From NCBI GenBank assembly GCA_902537395.1, contig CACBBE010000001.1, forward strand, positions 1-64,000: a stretch of 64,000 bases of DNA, written 5' to 3'. A program made the translations under genes and the position numbers. Each line of letters begins with the position of its first letter. Within the stretch, counting starts at the first letter, position 1. The notes under the pieces were generated by a model that was given only the letters and a program-made list of their open reading frames with translations, was not told the origin of the DNA and did not search any database. This DNA is from an uncultured Synechococcaceae cyanobacterium (GTDB lineage: Bacteria; Cyanobacteriota; Cyanobacteriia; PCC-6307; Cyanobiaceae). Shown here piece after piece: positions 55,231-62,040 of the stretch.

Positions 55231-55452
55231 TTATCTTATTTCCTTTTTAATTGAGCGACAAAAATTTTTAAGTCTTTCATTTCTGGTTAAGTCAGGTAAA
55301 GTCCAAATTGATTCACTCTCAGGTAATGGATCTTTGCTCCATTCTTTGAATTCTTCCATTATGGAAGCATTATTTAATTTTGATGTATACTTTCTTCGTC
55401 TTTTTAAATATTTTCTTATCTCTGTAAGATTTACCTCAATATATTCCCTCAT
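55231..55452 (-). CDS. Small basic hypothetical protein, 73 aa
   Basis: A 73-residue soluble protein: REYIEVNLTEIRKYLKRRRK then YTSKLNNASIMEEFKEW, ending with NERLKNFCRSIKKEIR. It is basic and helical. The KYLKRRRKY stretch could bind nucleic acid or the membrane surface. Family unknown; probably a picocyanobacterial accessory gene. Confidence 0.5.
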   Translation of the reverse strand: MREYIEVNLTEIRKYLKRRRKYTSKLNNASIMEEFKEWSKDPLPESESIWTLPDLTRNERLKNFCRSIKKEIR

Positions 55453-55515
55453 AATAAATACTTAATCTTATATTAATTTATCATCTAGCAAGTTCATCTT
55501 TAAAGAGAAGATTAA

Positions 55516-55686
55516 TTAGACATTTTGAACTGCTTGAAAAAGTCCAAATGAATAACCTCCTATTAGAATCCAGCCAAGTACACTAGATATTATTGTAGAT
55601 CTTCTATTGTGCCTTCTTAAGGCGGATTCAATCATTTCATTAACTTCATCTCTATTAAGGTATTCTTTCTTGGAGATTTTTTTCAT
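55516..55686 (-). CDS. Small C-terminally anchored protein, 56 aa
   Basis: The minus-strand ATG at 55686 gives KKISKKEYLNRDEVNEMIES then ALRRHNRRSTIISSVLGWIL and GGYSFGLFQAV: a charged helix followed by one membrane helix. The shape is that of a regulatory or assembly peptide. Family unknown. It lies 63 bp upstream of the preceding minus-strand gene. Confidence 0.5.
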   Translation of the reverse strand: MKKISKKEYLNRDEVNEMIESALRRHNRRSTIISSVLGWILIGGYSFGLFQAVQNV

Positions 55687-55882
55687 CTTTTTTCTTTTAA
55701 CAATAAACGAATTTATAAGAAAGTGAGTTAAAGATTTTTGCTTATAAGTAAGAGTTTTATTTTTGATGATTTTTGTATAGTTATTATTTTTGTCGATAAA
55801 TATATTATGAAACTTTAAAAGTAATTTTAAAATTATAAGATAAGGTATAGGAATTGAAGAATCATAGTTTTTTTTACAAACA

Positions 55883-56059
55883 ATGAATATTAATGATAAA
55901 TCTGTTTTAGAAATGCTTAATAATCTTATTGCTATTAATAGGCTAAATAAAACTCAAATTCTTCAAATGGTTAATTTAGTTTCAATATCAAATGATTTCA
56001 ATGATTTAAAGGATAATTTGAAATGGGAAAATTCTAAATCATTTCATCAAAATATTTAA
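55883..56059 (+). CDS. Small helical hypothetical protein, 58 aa
   Basis: The ATG at 55883 opens a 58-codon frame with a heptad-like leucine/isoleucine pattern (SVLEMLNNLIAINRLNKTQI then LQMVNLVSISNDFNDL). It may form a coiled coil. No family recognised. It stands alone between AT-rich spacers. Confidence 0.45.
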   Translation: MNINDKSVLEMLNNLIAINRLNKTQILQMVNLVSISNDFNDLKDNLKWENSKSFHQNI

Positions 56060-56169
56060 AATTAATATACTCTTTGTTTGATTATTATGAATTCTTTAAA
56101 TTTACTTAAGAGATAAATAATATTTAAATGAATAAATTAAGAGTTTTATAAATAATTTATATAAACTAT

Positions 56170-56343
56170 TCAAATTAATTTTTGATAATAATTTTTCTTA
56201 TAAGTAACTTGCTCTTGATTAATATAATTATGAGTTGTTTTCTTATCCTTGGTAAATGATTTAATTAATATTGTAGAAGTGATTATTATTATTAATATGA
56301 TTAGTAAATCTCCAACAGTAATCCCCCTCTCCTTAAGATTCAT
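56170..56343 (-). CDS. Prepilin-like small protein, 57 aa
   Basis: From the ATG at 56343 the protein starts NLKERG followed by ITVGDLLIILIIIITSTILI. A short basic leader ending in Gly, then a hydrophobic helix with an acidic residue at the fifth position after the Gly (D here, E in classic type IV prepilins) and LL following, is the prepilin-type cleavage layout. The rest is a short basic tail, much smaller than a normal pilin. It may be a minor pilin-like or pseudopilin peptide, or a chance resemblance. An upstream in-frame start at 56406 looks non-coding. Confidence 0.5.
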   Translation of the reverse strand: MNLKERGITVGDLLIILIIIITSTILIKSFTKDKKTTHNYINQEQVTYKKNYYQKLI

Positions 56344-56491
56344 AATTAAACATATATTTTGTTTAAATATAGCCTTTTTTATTTGATAAACTAATATTTT
56401 TAACAAACTTACTAAAAATATATATTAAGGAGATATAAAAAATAAAGACTATATTCATTTGAGTCATAAAAAAAATAGATAAATTACATAT

Positions 56492-56671
56492 ATGGAAGTC
56501 GAAAAAAAATTTAGTAGTTCTTATACTCTTAATTTTTTCTCTAAAGAAATGATTATCACAAAAAAATCACTTAACGAAAATCAACTTAAGTTTACTTATC
56601 AAAAACAGCTAATTTCAGATCTAGATTATAAGTACAAGGAATTGTCAAAATCGATTGACAGTAAATTTTAA
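56492..56671 (+). CDS. Small hypothetical protein, 59 aa
   Basis: The ATG at 56492 opens a 59-residue soluble frame (EVEKKFSSSYTLNFFSKEMI, then KSLNENQLKFTYQKQL). Probably a beta-rich start and a helical end. Its TAA interlocks with the stop of the convergent gene (shared TTAA at 56668-56671). Family unknown. Confidence 0.45.
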   Translation: MEVEKKFSSSYTLNFFSKEMIITKKSLNENQLKFTYQKQLISDLDYKYKELSKSIDSKF

Positions 56672-56820
56672 AAGCTGTCGTTGATTATATTTAAAAGTTT
56701 ATTTCTTTTATTAATATTTTTCTCTTGCCGATGAAGTGTTACTTCATCATTAATGATAGGTTTTGCTTCATAAGCTAGATACCAAAGAATAAAACCGGCA
56801 GGAAATATTAAAATATGCAT
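56668..56820 (-). CDS. Small N-terminally anchored protein, 50 aa
   Basis: The minus-strand ATG at 56820 gives HILIFPAGFILWYLAYEAKP, one hydrophobic helix at the N-terminus, and a basic tail (RQEKNINKRNKLLNI). It is divergent from the ribbon-helix-helix gene and its start lies 30 bp from the first copy of the operator, so it could share regulation. Family unknown. Confidence 0.5.
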   Translation of the reverse strand: MHILIFPAGFILWYLAYEAKPIINDEVTLHRQEKNINKRNKLLNIINDSF

Positions 56821-56849
56821 AGCAAAATTAGTTGACTTAAATCAAATAT

Positions 56850-56882
56850 AGTGCAACACTTGTAATGTGCAAGTGTGACACT
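56850..56882. promoter_or_regulatory. Two operator copies upstream of the RHH gene
   Basis: Two copies of an 11-bp dyad, AGTGCAACACT (56850-56860, one mismatch) and AGTGTGACACT (56872-56882, perfect), have centres 22 bp apart, about two helical turns. Together 56851-56881 also form a larger dyad. A -10-like TGTAAT (56861-56866) lies between them. The layout fits autoregulation by the adjacent ribbon-helix-helix protein. Confidence 0.6.
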
Positions 56883-56893
56883 AATTTTTTATT

Positions 56894-57259
56894 ATGCCCT
56901 CTCCGAGGAAAAGAATTGGATTTTTGCCAACTAAAGAAGTTCATGAAATTATTGAAAAATTGTGTACAGCTAATGAATTTAGTCAGTCAAAGGTTACAGG
57001 TTTATTGGTCGAAGAAGCGTTAAGGTCTCGAGGTGTATTAAATGAATCTTATGGTCAAAATAATATTGACAATATTGATTTAATTAATTTTTCTTTTGAT
57101 GAAGAAACATTCTCAGAAAATAATAATTCTCCACTTAATGTGGATGACTATCAAGTTAATAAAGAAGTATTATCTGATAATATCAAAATGATGCATGAAT
57201 TTATTGAGTTTAAGTATTTTAAGAAAATTATGAAGCGAAATAATAATATTATTGAATAA
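56894..57259 (+). CDS. Ribbon-helix-helix DNA-binding protein
   Basis: The 121-residue protein begins PSPRKRIGFLPTKEVHEIIE, continues KLCTANEFSQSKVTGLLVEE and ALRSRGVLN. The RKRIGFLP strand followed by two helices, with the SQSKV turn, is the CopG/MetJ-type ribbon-helix-helix fold in its single-strand, two-helix order. The remaining 70 residues are acidic and look unstructured, perhaps a partner-binding tail. The gene is flanked by copies of AGTGT-N-ACACT, so it probably controls its own expression. No toxin gene is evident next to it. Confidence 0.75.
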   Translation: MPSPRKRIGFLPTKEVHEIIEKLCTANEFSQSKVTGLLVEEALRSRGVLNESYGQNNIDNIDLINFSFDEETFSENNNSPLNVDDYQVNKEVLSDNIKMMHEFIEFKYFKKIMKRNNNIIE

Positions 57260-57275
57260 ATAGTGTCACACTATT
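57259..57275. promoter_or_regulatory. Third operator copy, downstream of the RHH gene
   Basis: AATAGTGT-C-ACACTATT is a perfect 17-bp palindrome (8-bp arms) starting at the last base of the RHH stop codon. Its core AGTGTCACACT (57262-57272) matches the two upstream copies. It could be an operator for whatever is transcribed next, or a site for a loop with the upstream copies. Confidence 0.55.
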
Positions 57276-57396
57276 AATTTTTACATGATATTACTTTTTA
57301 ATGTAATTTAGAAATTAAGCAAAGATAAATATTTTTGATTATTTCTAATCAACTTCTTAAAGAGGGAATCAAAATAATTAAAATCTTTAAAAATTC

Positions 57397-57437
57397 AGCG
57401 GACTAAATCCTCGTGGAGATATGAACCTTAGCCCGCT
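57397..57437. repeat. Isolated hairpin, possible structured RNA
   Basis: AGCGGACTAA (57397-57406) pairs with TTAGCCCGCT (57428-57437), nine of ten positions on the plus strand and all ten on the minus strand if a G-T pair is allowed. The loop holds a second small stem (CTC-GTG-GAG at 57410-57418). It is the only GC-rich structure in a gene-free 268-bp gap, so it may be part of a small RNA or leader. No known RNA family recognised. Confidence 0.4.
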
Positions 57438-57527
57438 TTAAAAAAATAGCAATAAAAAAATATAAATACAATAAGTATGTAACTTTAATTTTGATTTAAA
57501 ATTGAAATATAAAAACTCTAAATATAT

Positions 57528-57680
57528 ATGGCAGTGAGTGAATTAAATGAAAATACACAGGATCAAATATATGATCTTCTTGAAAATCTTCAGCAAATAG
57601 AGAAACTTAAAAATAAAGATATACGAATTTTGCTTGATAAGATAGTTAGAAAATATGGAGGAAAAGTAGTTAATAAATGA
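57528..57680 (+). CDS. Small helical protein, 50 aa, coupled to thioredoxin-like gene
   Basis: The ATG at 57528 gives AVSELNENTQDQIYDLLENL then QQIEKLKNKDIRILLDKIVR, a soluble helical peptide with a coiled-coil pattern. The stop overlaps the next gene by 4 bp (ATGA), so it is probably translated together with the thioredoxin-like protein. Family unknown. Confidence 0.55.
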   Translation: MAVSELNENTQDQIYDLLENLQQIEKLKNKDIRILLDKIVRKYGGKVVNK

Positions 57681-58066
57681 AACGCTTATTATTCCCACTA
57701 TTAGTTTTACTTACATTCCCAAATGTTGTTAATAGCTCCCATTTGTATAATCAGAAAGAACTTATAGTTACCTCAGAAAGCACTAGTGAATCTATAGAGT
57801 TGGCAAAATACCTTAAAGATAATGGGGTAGTTAAATATTCAGCATATTGGTGTCCTAATTGCCTTAATCAAAGTGAATTATTTGGTAAGCAAGCTTATAA
57901 AGAACTTAATGTAGTTGAATGTGCAAGAGATGGCAAAAACAGTCAAATTCAATTATGCATTGATAAGAAAATTAAAGGTTTTCCGACATGGGAAATAAAT
58001 GGAAATCTATTTTTAGGTGTACTTTCACTAAAAGAGTTATCAAAGTTGACTGGATTTAATAATTAA
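57677..58066 (+). CDS. Exported thioredoxin-like protein (VKOR-associated type)
   Basis: The 129-residue protein has a signal peptide (KRLLFPLLVLLTFPNVVNSS) and a thioredoxin-like core: YSAYWCPNCLNQSELFGKQA (CPNC active site), NVVECARDGK, CIDKKIKGFPTWEINGNLFL with the cis-Pro in FPTW, and a final LKELSKLTGF helix. The WCPxC...ELFG...V-x-C and KGFPTW patterns match the thioredoxin domain found fused to or beside VKOR in cyanobacteria. A role in disulfide formation or reduction outside the cytoplasm is likely. Confidence 0.85.
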   Translation: MKRLLFPLLVLLTFPNVVNSSHLYNQKELIVTSESTSESIELAKYLKDNGVVKYSAYWCPNCLNQSELFGKQAYKELNVVECARDGKNSQIQLCIDKKIKGFPTWEINGNLFLGVLSLKELSKLTGFNN

Positions 58067-58089
58067 GGAATAAGTAAGAAGATTAATAG

Positions 58090-58239
58090 CTAGATATTAA
58101 AGGTTATTTCTTGAGTCCCTTTCATACAACCTCCAGCTGGATAATTAAATACTTTTTTTGATATTAATCCAATACTTATAGCAACTATTCCAATAGCAAA
58201 TAGAGCTATGGATCTTTTGCTTGAGATAAGATATTTCAT
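58090..58239 (-). CDS. Small membrane protein with a cysteine, 49 aa
   Basis: The minus-strand ATG at 58239 gives KYLISSKRSIALFAIGIVAI then SIGLISKKVFNYPAGGCMKG. One hydrophobic helix is followed by a short polar end with a Cys in PAGGCMKG. It lies 23 bp from the convergent thioredoxin-like gene. Family unknown. Confidence 0.5.
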   Translation of the reverse strand: MKYLISSKRSIALFAIGIVAISIGLISKKVFNYPAGGCMKGTQEITFNI

Positions 58240-58465
58240 TGTGTATTTTTAATTATTAAATAGTAAGGATTATGAGATTATTTCGTGGATTTTTTTGTTA
58301 AAAAAAAAATAACAAGTAACCCTAAATCTATATCTTTTTAAATAATTTTTAGATATGAGATATCTTGAAAATAATTAATAAATAAAAGCTTATATATTTT
58401 TTTTCAGTATTATTAGTTTGTATTTGACAGTCATTTTATAATTAAGATGAGACTTTCCTTTTTTT
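58240..58465. other. AT-rich gap, nothing supported
   Basis: About 225 bp of AT-rich sequence with homopolymer A and T runs. I see no coding frame and no trustworthy hairpin or promoter. A TTGACA hexamer occurs near its right end, but the nearest TATAAT is only 7 bp away. Confidence 0.5.
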
Positions 58466-58597
58466 ATGAAAAATAAAGAATTTAATGTGACTCAAGGAAT
58501 GGCTCTGTTACTTTTGAAGCCATTAAATTTACCCGCTAACTACGTCCTTAATCTCATAATTTATATAACTAACCCTAGTAACAATATTGGTTACTAA
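58466..58597 (+). CDS. Possible small protein, 43 aa
   Basis: An ATG frame of 43 codons (KNKEFNVTQGMALLLLKPLN then LPANYVLNLIIYITNP). It has a moderately hydrophobic middle. Its TAA interlocks with the stop of the convergent DUF1651 gene (CTAA at 58594-58597), a pattern seen for other real pairs here. Family unknown; short length keeps confidence low. Confidence 0.4.
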   Translation: MKNKEFNVTQGMALLLLKPLNLPANYVLNLIIYITNPSNNIGY

Positions 58598-58845
58598 GAT
58601 TCTTCCCAAAGTGGTTTGGTTCTCCTCCAACCTTGAGAGATTAACTTTTTCCATTCGTCTCTAGCTTTATCAATTTTAAGTTCTTCTCTGGTTGTCATAA
58701 GAGGTGGTTCTTTTCCTAAAACACCAAGAATTCTTCCAGAGTCAATAAACATATATTCAAAAAATTTATCTTTATTTTGATTATTCTTTGAAAACCTTTT
58801 AACCCTTGAACGATTCGAATTTATAAGCCAAAAATATTCTGTCAA
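58594..58845 (-). CDS. DUF1651-family small protein
   Basis: An 83-residue protein with the features of DUF1651, a small family much expanded in marine picocyanobacteria: a VKRFSKNNQNKD-type basic strand, a middle segment VLGKEPPLMTTREELKI, and the signature end ARDEWKKLISQGWRRTKPLW. The W-x-x-L-x-x-x-G-W-x-x-x-x-P-x-W pattern is clear. Function unknown; several copies per genome are common. It is 11 bp downstream of clpS. Confidence 0.85.
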   Translation of the reverse strand: MTEYFWLINSNRSRVKRFSKNNQNKDKFFEYMFIDSGRILGVLGKEPPLMTTREELKIDKARDEWKKLISQGWRRTKPLWEES

Positions 58846-58856
58846 TCTTACTTATT

Positions 58857-59144
58857 TTATGTTTTCTCAATTGGAGCCATTGTTAATCCTTTGCTGAAGA
58901 GTTGCTCATGATATAGCTCTGCCTGTTCAAGATTACCTCTCCATACCTCCGCCGATCCTGTCTTGTCAACTTTGATTGTTAGATCCCATGCCTTTTTTTC
59001 ACTCATGCTTGGAATTATTAATAAAAGACAATTTGCGACATGCTGAAAAGTATTGAAATTGTCATCAAGAACTATAACCCTTGCTTCTGAATATTTTGCT
59101 TTAGATTTTTTTGTATCTAAGACTGTGCCGATTGAATTAAACAT
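58857..59144 (-). CDS. clpS: ClpS adaptor protein
   Basis: The 95-residue adaptor delivers N-end rule substrates to ClpA/ClpC. It contains ARVIVLDDNFNTFQHVANCL (the D-D-x-x-x-T-x-x-x-V block, with substrate-binding Asn/Asp), then SEKKAWDLTIKVDKTGSAEV and AELYHEQLFSKGLTMAPIE. The length matches the short cyanobacterial form. It stands on the same strand as DUF1651, 11 bp away. Confidence 0.92.
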   Translation of the reverse strand: MFNSIGTVLDTKKSKAKYSEARVIVLDDNFNTFQHVANCLLLIIPSMSEKKAWDLTIKVDKTGSAEVWRGNLEQAELYHEQLFSKGLTMAPIEKT

Positions 59145-59211
59145 TATTTTCTTTAATGGTTTAATTAAATTAAAATTTAACCTTTATTCTTAATTTGAAA
59201 AGTATTGTTAA

Positions 59212-59285
<74 letters not shown>

Positions 59286-59314
59286 ATGGGAATATTGTAA
59301 GGCATTGGTTGTAC

Positions 59315-59797
59315 TTAATTACTATTTTGAGAATTTATTTGTTTGTTGGCCTCATATATAGCAATTCCGCATGCTACCGAAAGGTTTAGACTTCGAACAC
59401 CTTTATGATCATTGTTTCCAGTCTGTAAATTCGGCATAAATATTGATATTAAAAAGTCGCTTTTGTTAATAATGAAATCTGGTAATCCTGAATCTTCTCT
59501 CCCAAATAGCAAAATATCTTCTTGCTTAAATTTAAAATCCTTCAAGTATAGTCCATTTTTTTTACTAAAAGAAATTATTCTTTTTGTTGATTTTGAGATC
59601 AAAAAATTTTCAAAATTCTCATACCTATTAACAGTAACTAGAGGCCAATAGTCTAATCCTGCTCTTTTTAAATATTTATCTTCTAGTTTAAAACCCAAGG
59701 GCTCTATAAGATTCAAAGGTATATTAAACGCTGCACATGATCTGGCAATATTACCAGTATTTTGCGGGATTCTAGGTTCAAAAAGAGCGACTTCCAA
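59315..59797 (-). CDS. trmL: tRNA (cytidine/uridine-2'-O-)-methyltransferase TrmL
   Basis: A 160-residue SPOUT methyltransferase with the knot motifs: VALFEPRIPQNTGNIARSCA at the N-terminus (N-x-G-N-I-x-R), then LLFGREDSGLP and VRSLNLSVACGIAIYEA at the C-terminus. This length and order mark TrmL, which methylates the wobble ribose of tRNA-Leu. It follows the cobU gene with 2 bp between. The tRNA gene 29 bp downstream is on the same strand. Confidence 0.92.
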   Translation of the reverse strand: MEVALFEPRIPQNTGNIARSCAAFNIPLNLIEPLGFKLEDKYLKRAGLDYWPLVTVNRYENFENFLISKSTKRIISFSKKNGLYLKDFKFKQEDILLFGREDSGLPDFIINKSDFLISIFMPNLQTGNNDHKGVRSLNLSVACGIAIYEANKQINSQNSN

Positions 59798-59799
59798 TT

Positions 59800-60360
59800 T
59801 TAAGTAGGTATTTCAATACTTATTTCATCTATTTTGATTGCTCTTCCGTTTATTGCCAACCAATTATCTTTTGATATTTTGGTTATTCTTTTTTGAAGTT
59901 CGCCGATTCTTTCAATATAAGTATTACCAATTTTATATTCAGAGACCAGACTCCAACCTACTTGTTCTCCAACAATAATTGTTATGCTTTTTCTTTTGAT
60001 TAAGAGACTTATAAGTGAATTCATTTTTGTTGACCATTCATTTTGTTCCTTACCAATACATTTCATAACAAATCCGCCAATCGAATCTATTAATAATGGA
60101 CCTTCTTCTTTCGTTAATGTATTTAATAGATCTGTTGTTTCTATTAATTTCCAATCTTTTGGCCTTCTTTTTCGATGAAGATTTATTTTATCTTGCCATT
60201 CTTTATCATCCAAATTGTTTTCAGATAAGGCAACATATGATAATTTTTTTACCTCCTTTGCAATATGCTCCGCGAATTCACTTTTGCCACTCTTTGTCCC
60301 CCCTGTAATAAAAACTATATAAGATGAATATTCGCTGATGCTTAAATCCTTGGCATTCAT
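59800..60360 (-). CDS. cobU: Adenosylcobinamide kinase/phosphate guanylyltransferase
   Basis: The 186-residue bifunctional enzyme of cobalamin (pseudocobalamin in Prochlorococcus) nucleotide-loop assembly has Walker A FITGGTKSGKSEFAEHIA, then IDSIGGFVMKCIGKE, VGEQVGWSLVSEYKIGNTYI and ERIGELQKRITKI. The guanylylation His is in an NLHRKRRPKDW segment. It is typical in length. It sits directly upstream of trmL and downstream of a small exported-protein gene. Confidence 0.93.
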   Translation of the reverse strand: MNAKDLSISEYSSYIVFITGGTKSGKSEFAEHIAKEVKKLSYVALSENNLDDKEWQDKINLHRKRRPKDWKLIETTDLLNTLTKEEGPLLIDSIGGFVMKCIGKEQNEWSTKMNSLISLLIKRKSITIIVGEQVGWSLVSEYKIGNTYIERIGELQKRITKISKDNWLAINGRAIKIDEISIEIPT

Positions 60361-60370
60361 AAATTCTCTA

Positions 60371-60682
60371 TTATTTAGAGAAATACCACCATGTTGCTAA
60401 AGGAATAATTGTGGCAGCAATTAATAAACCTATAACTATATAAGTAGCAGTTGAACTCTCAGTATCTTTTGATCTCATTGTGTTAAAATTTGGATCCACT
60501 ACAGGGTTGTCAATAGATGAAGGCTGACTTTTTTCGTAATTTAAAACAGTCTTTTGTTTAGTGACACCAAAATATTTATTTGTGCTAATAATTTCGTTTG
60601 CGTATGTAGTCGAGGGGATAAGAATAAAAATTAAGCCAGTAAAGATAAGAGAAAGTATATATTTATTTATTTTTAGGTTCAT
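60371..60682 (-). CDS. Hypothetical exported, C-terminally anchored protein, 103 aa
   Basis: A signal peptide (KINKYILSLIFTGLIFILIP, cleavage near STTYANE) is followed by a polar middle with NEIISTNKYFGVTKQKTVLN and one C-terminal membrane helix (ATYIVIGLLIAATIIPLATW). The protein would be exported and anchored by its tail. I do not recognise the family. It is 10 bp upstream of cobU on the same strand. Confidence 0.55.
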   Translation of the reverse strand: MNLKINKYILSLIFTGLIFILIPSTTYANEIISTNKYFGVTKQKTVLNYEKSQPSSIDNPVVDPNFNTMRSKDTESSTATYIVIGLLIAATIIPLATWWYFSK

Positions 60683-60793
60683 TTTGAAAGGTTTTGGTTA
60701 ATTATATATTAAAAACCATATGTTTGAGTAATTTTAAATGTACTAAACAATATAATATTTGCATAATTTAATTAGAAATAACATATTTAAAAT

Positions 60794-61420
60794 ATGGGAT
60801 TCAATGGGAAATCATTAATAATAGTTGGCGTAATACTCTTTATTTTTCAGATAGCTAATTTCATTTCAATAGAAACAATTACTCCTGAGCTTGAAAGAGC
60901 ACAAGTGTTAGCCGCCATAGCTTCATTAATTGTTATTTTGATAGGTTTTTTATTTAAAGAATTCGAACCATTAGCTGGTGAGAAAGCTTCTTTAAAAGAA
61001 GAAAGTAAGTTTCTCTTCGACAGAAACATGCCGGATGAAGTTATTGATGAACTTGCATGGGGATCTGAAGCAATATTAACTTCTACAGCGGCGGCAGCAA
61101 TATTAATCCACAATGATGGAGTTAATATCTTGAGGAGAGGAATCATTTCAAATAATGATTTTAAACCTGGGGAAACTTGTCTGAGATCAATAAAAGATAT
61201 GAAATTAATATCATTAGCGAACACTAAATTTTATCCTGGAAGAGATGAATTTTTTAATTTTTGTGCCGAAATTCCATCTATCTTAGTTGTACCTATAAAT
61301 AATAAGGCTTTTATATTGATTGGAGGCTGGAGTGCTAAGTGTTTTACGAAGTCTGATGAAAAATGGATTAATAACTGGTCCAAAAAAATAAATAATATTT
61401 TTTCAAAAAATAAAATTTAA
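60794..61420 (+). CDS. CCB2/CCB4-type cytochrome b6 heme-assembly protein (DUF2930)
   Basis: The 208-residue protein has two N-terminal helices (about residues 7-57) and a soluble domain with KEESKFLFDRNMPDEVIDEL, AWGSEAILTSTAAAAILIH and a C-terminal IPSILVVPINNKAFILIGGW. It resembles the cofactor assembly of complex C subunit B family (CCB2/CCB4), needed to attach heme ci to cytochrome b6. Cyanobacteria have one such gene where plants have two. The stop interlocks with that of lptC (TTAA at 61417-61420). Confidence 0.8.
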   Translation: MGFNGKSLIIVGVILFIFQIANFISIETITPELERAQVLAAIASLIVILIGFLFKEFEPLAGEKASLKEESKFLFDRNMPDEVIDELAWGSEAILTSTAAAAILIHNDGVNILRRGIISNNDFKPGETCLRSIKDMKLISLANTKFYPGRDEFFNFCAEIPSILVVPINNKAFILIGGWSAKCFTKSDEKWINNWSKKINNIFSKNKI

Positions 61421-62040
61421 AAATAAATTATTGATTTTACTCTTTTATCTTTTGCTTTAAAACTTACTGATTCAGTAGATAAATTATAGTAAGCATTTTC
61501 TGAATTTATTTCATATTTATTTTCGTTATTTTCATCTTTAATTATATATTTTACTGGATTGAAAAATTCAATTATGTTATCTGAACCCAATATGGCTTTT
61601 TCTGAATTTAAGATGATATTTTGATTTTCAAATTTAATATTACCCTCTAATAGATAGTTAGTATTTTCTGTATTCCAAATAAAATTATCAGCATATAAAA
61701 AATCCCCATCTTTTTTAAGAGTTTTTAATTTTACATTCCCTTTCAATTTCAGGAGTTTATTGTTATCTGATAATGTAGATTCTTCTGCACTAATAATATA
61801 TTTAGTTTCTTCCCCATTGAGAATATTGATGATAGGTTTTTTTAATTCAAATCTTAATTCAATATTGTCATAACTTGAATTTGGACTGGAAATTGAATAT
61901 ATTTTACCTCCACTTTTAGAGAAAATAGTCATATCCAAGCTTTCTATTTTTTGCATTACTTTATTTTCATCAATTACATTTGGGGCGCAACCAAGCATAA
62001 ATAATGGAAGGAAAATTATTAATCTATAAATGTTGCTCAT
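61417..62040 (-). CDS. lptC: LptC-like lipopolysaccharide export lipoprotein
   Basis: The 207-residue protein has a lipoprotein signal (IFLPLFMLGCAPNVID, lipobox LGCA) and then repeated beta strands with the LptC pattern: LRFELKKPIINILNG, AEESTLSDNNKLLKLKGNVK, YADNFIWNTENTNYLLEGNI and NSEKAILGSDNII. LptC takes LPS from LptFGB to the bridge. The gene starts within the 3' end of metG (17-bp overlap) and converges with the CCB gene. Confidence 0.8.
   Translation of the reverse strand: MSNIYRLIIFLPLFMLGCAPNVIDENKVMQKIESLDMTIFSKSGGKIYSISSPNSSYDNIELRFELKKPIINILNGEETKYIISAEESTLSDNNKLLKLKGNVKLKTLKKDGDFLYADNFIWNTENTNYLLEGNIKFENQNIILNSEKAILGSDNIIEFFNPVKYIIKDENNENKYEINSENAYYNLSTESVSFKAKDKRVKSIIYF

Noticed and set aside
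57397..57437. Hairpin considered as a tRNA fragment left by integration
   Set aside because: It does not match the T arm or acceptor of a tRNA, and no integrase or direct repeat lies nearby.
58420..58450. TTGACA and TATAAT hexamers as a promoter
   Set aside because: They are only 7 bp apart, so they cannot be a -35/-10 pair.
54866..58845. Prophage or mobile element in the tiny-gene islet
   Set aside because: No integrase, transposase, structural phage gene or terminal repeat found. I also looked for the high-light-inducible motif ExxNGRxAMxGF and did not find it.
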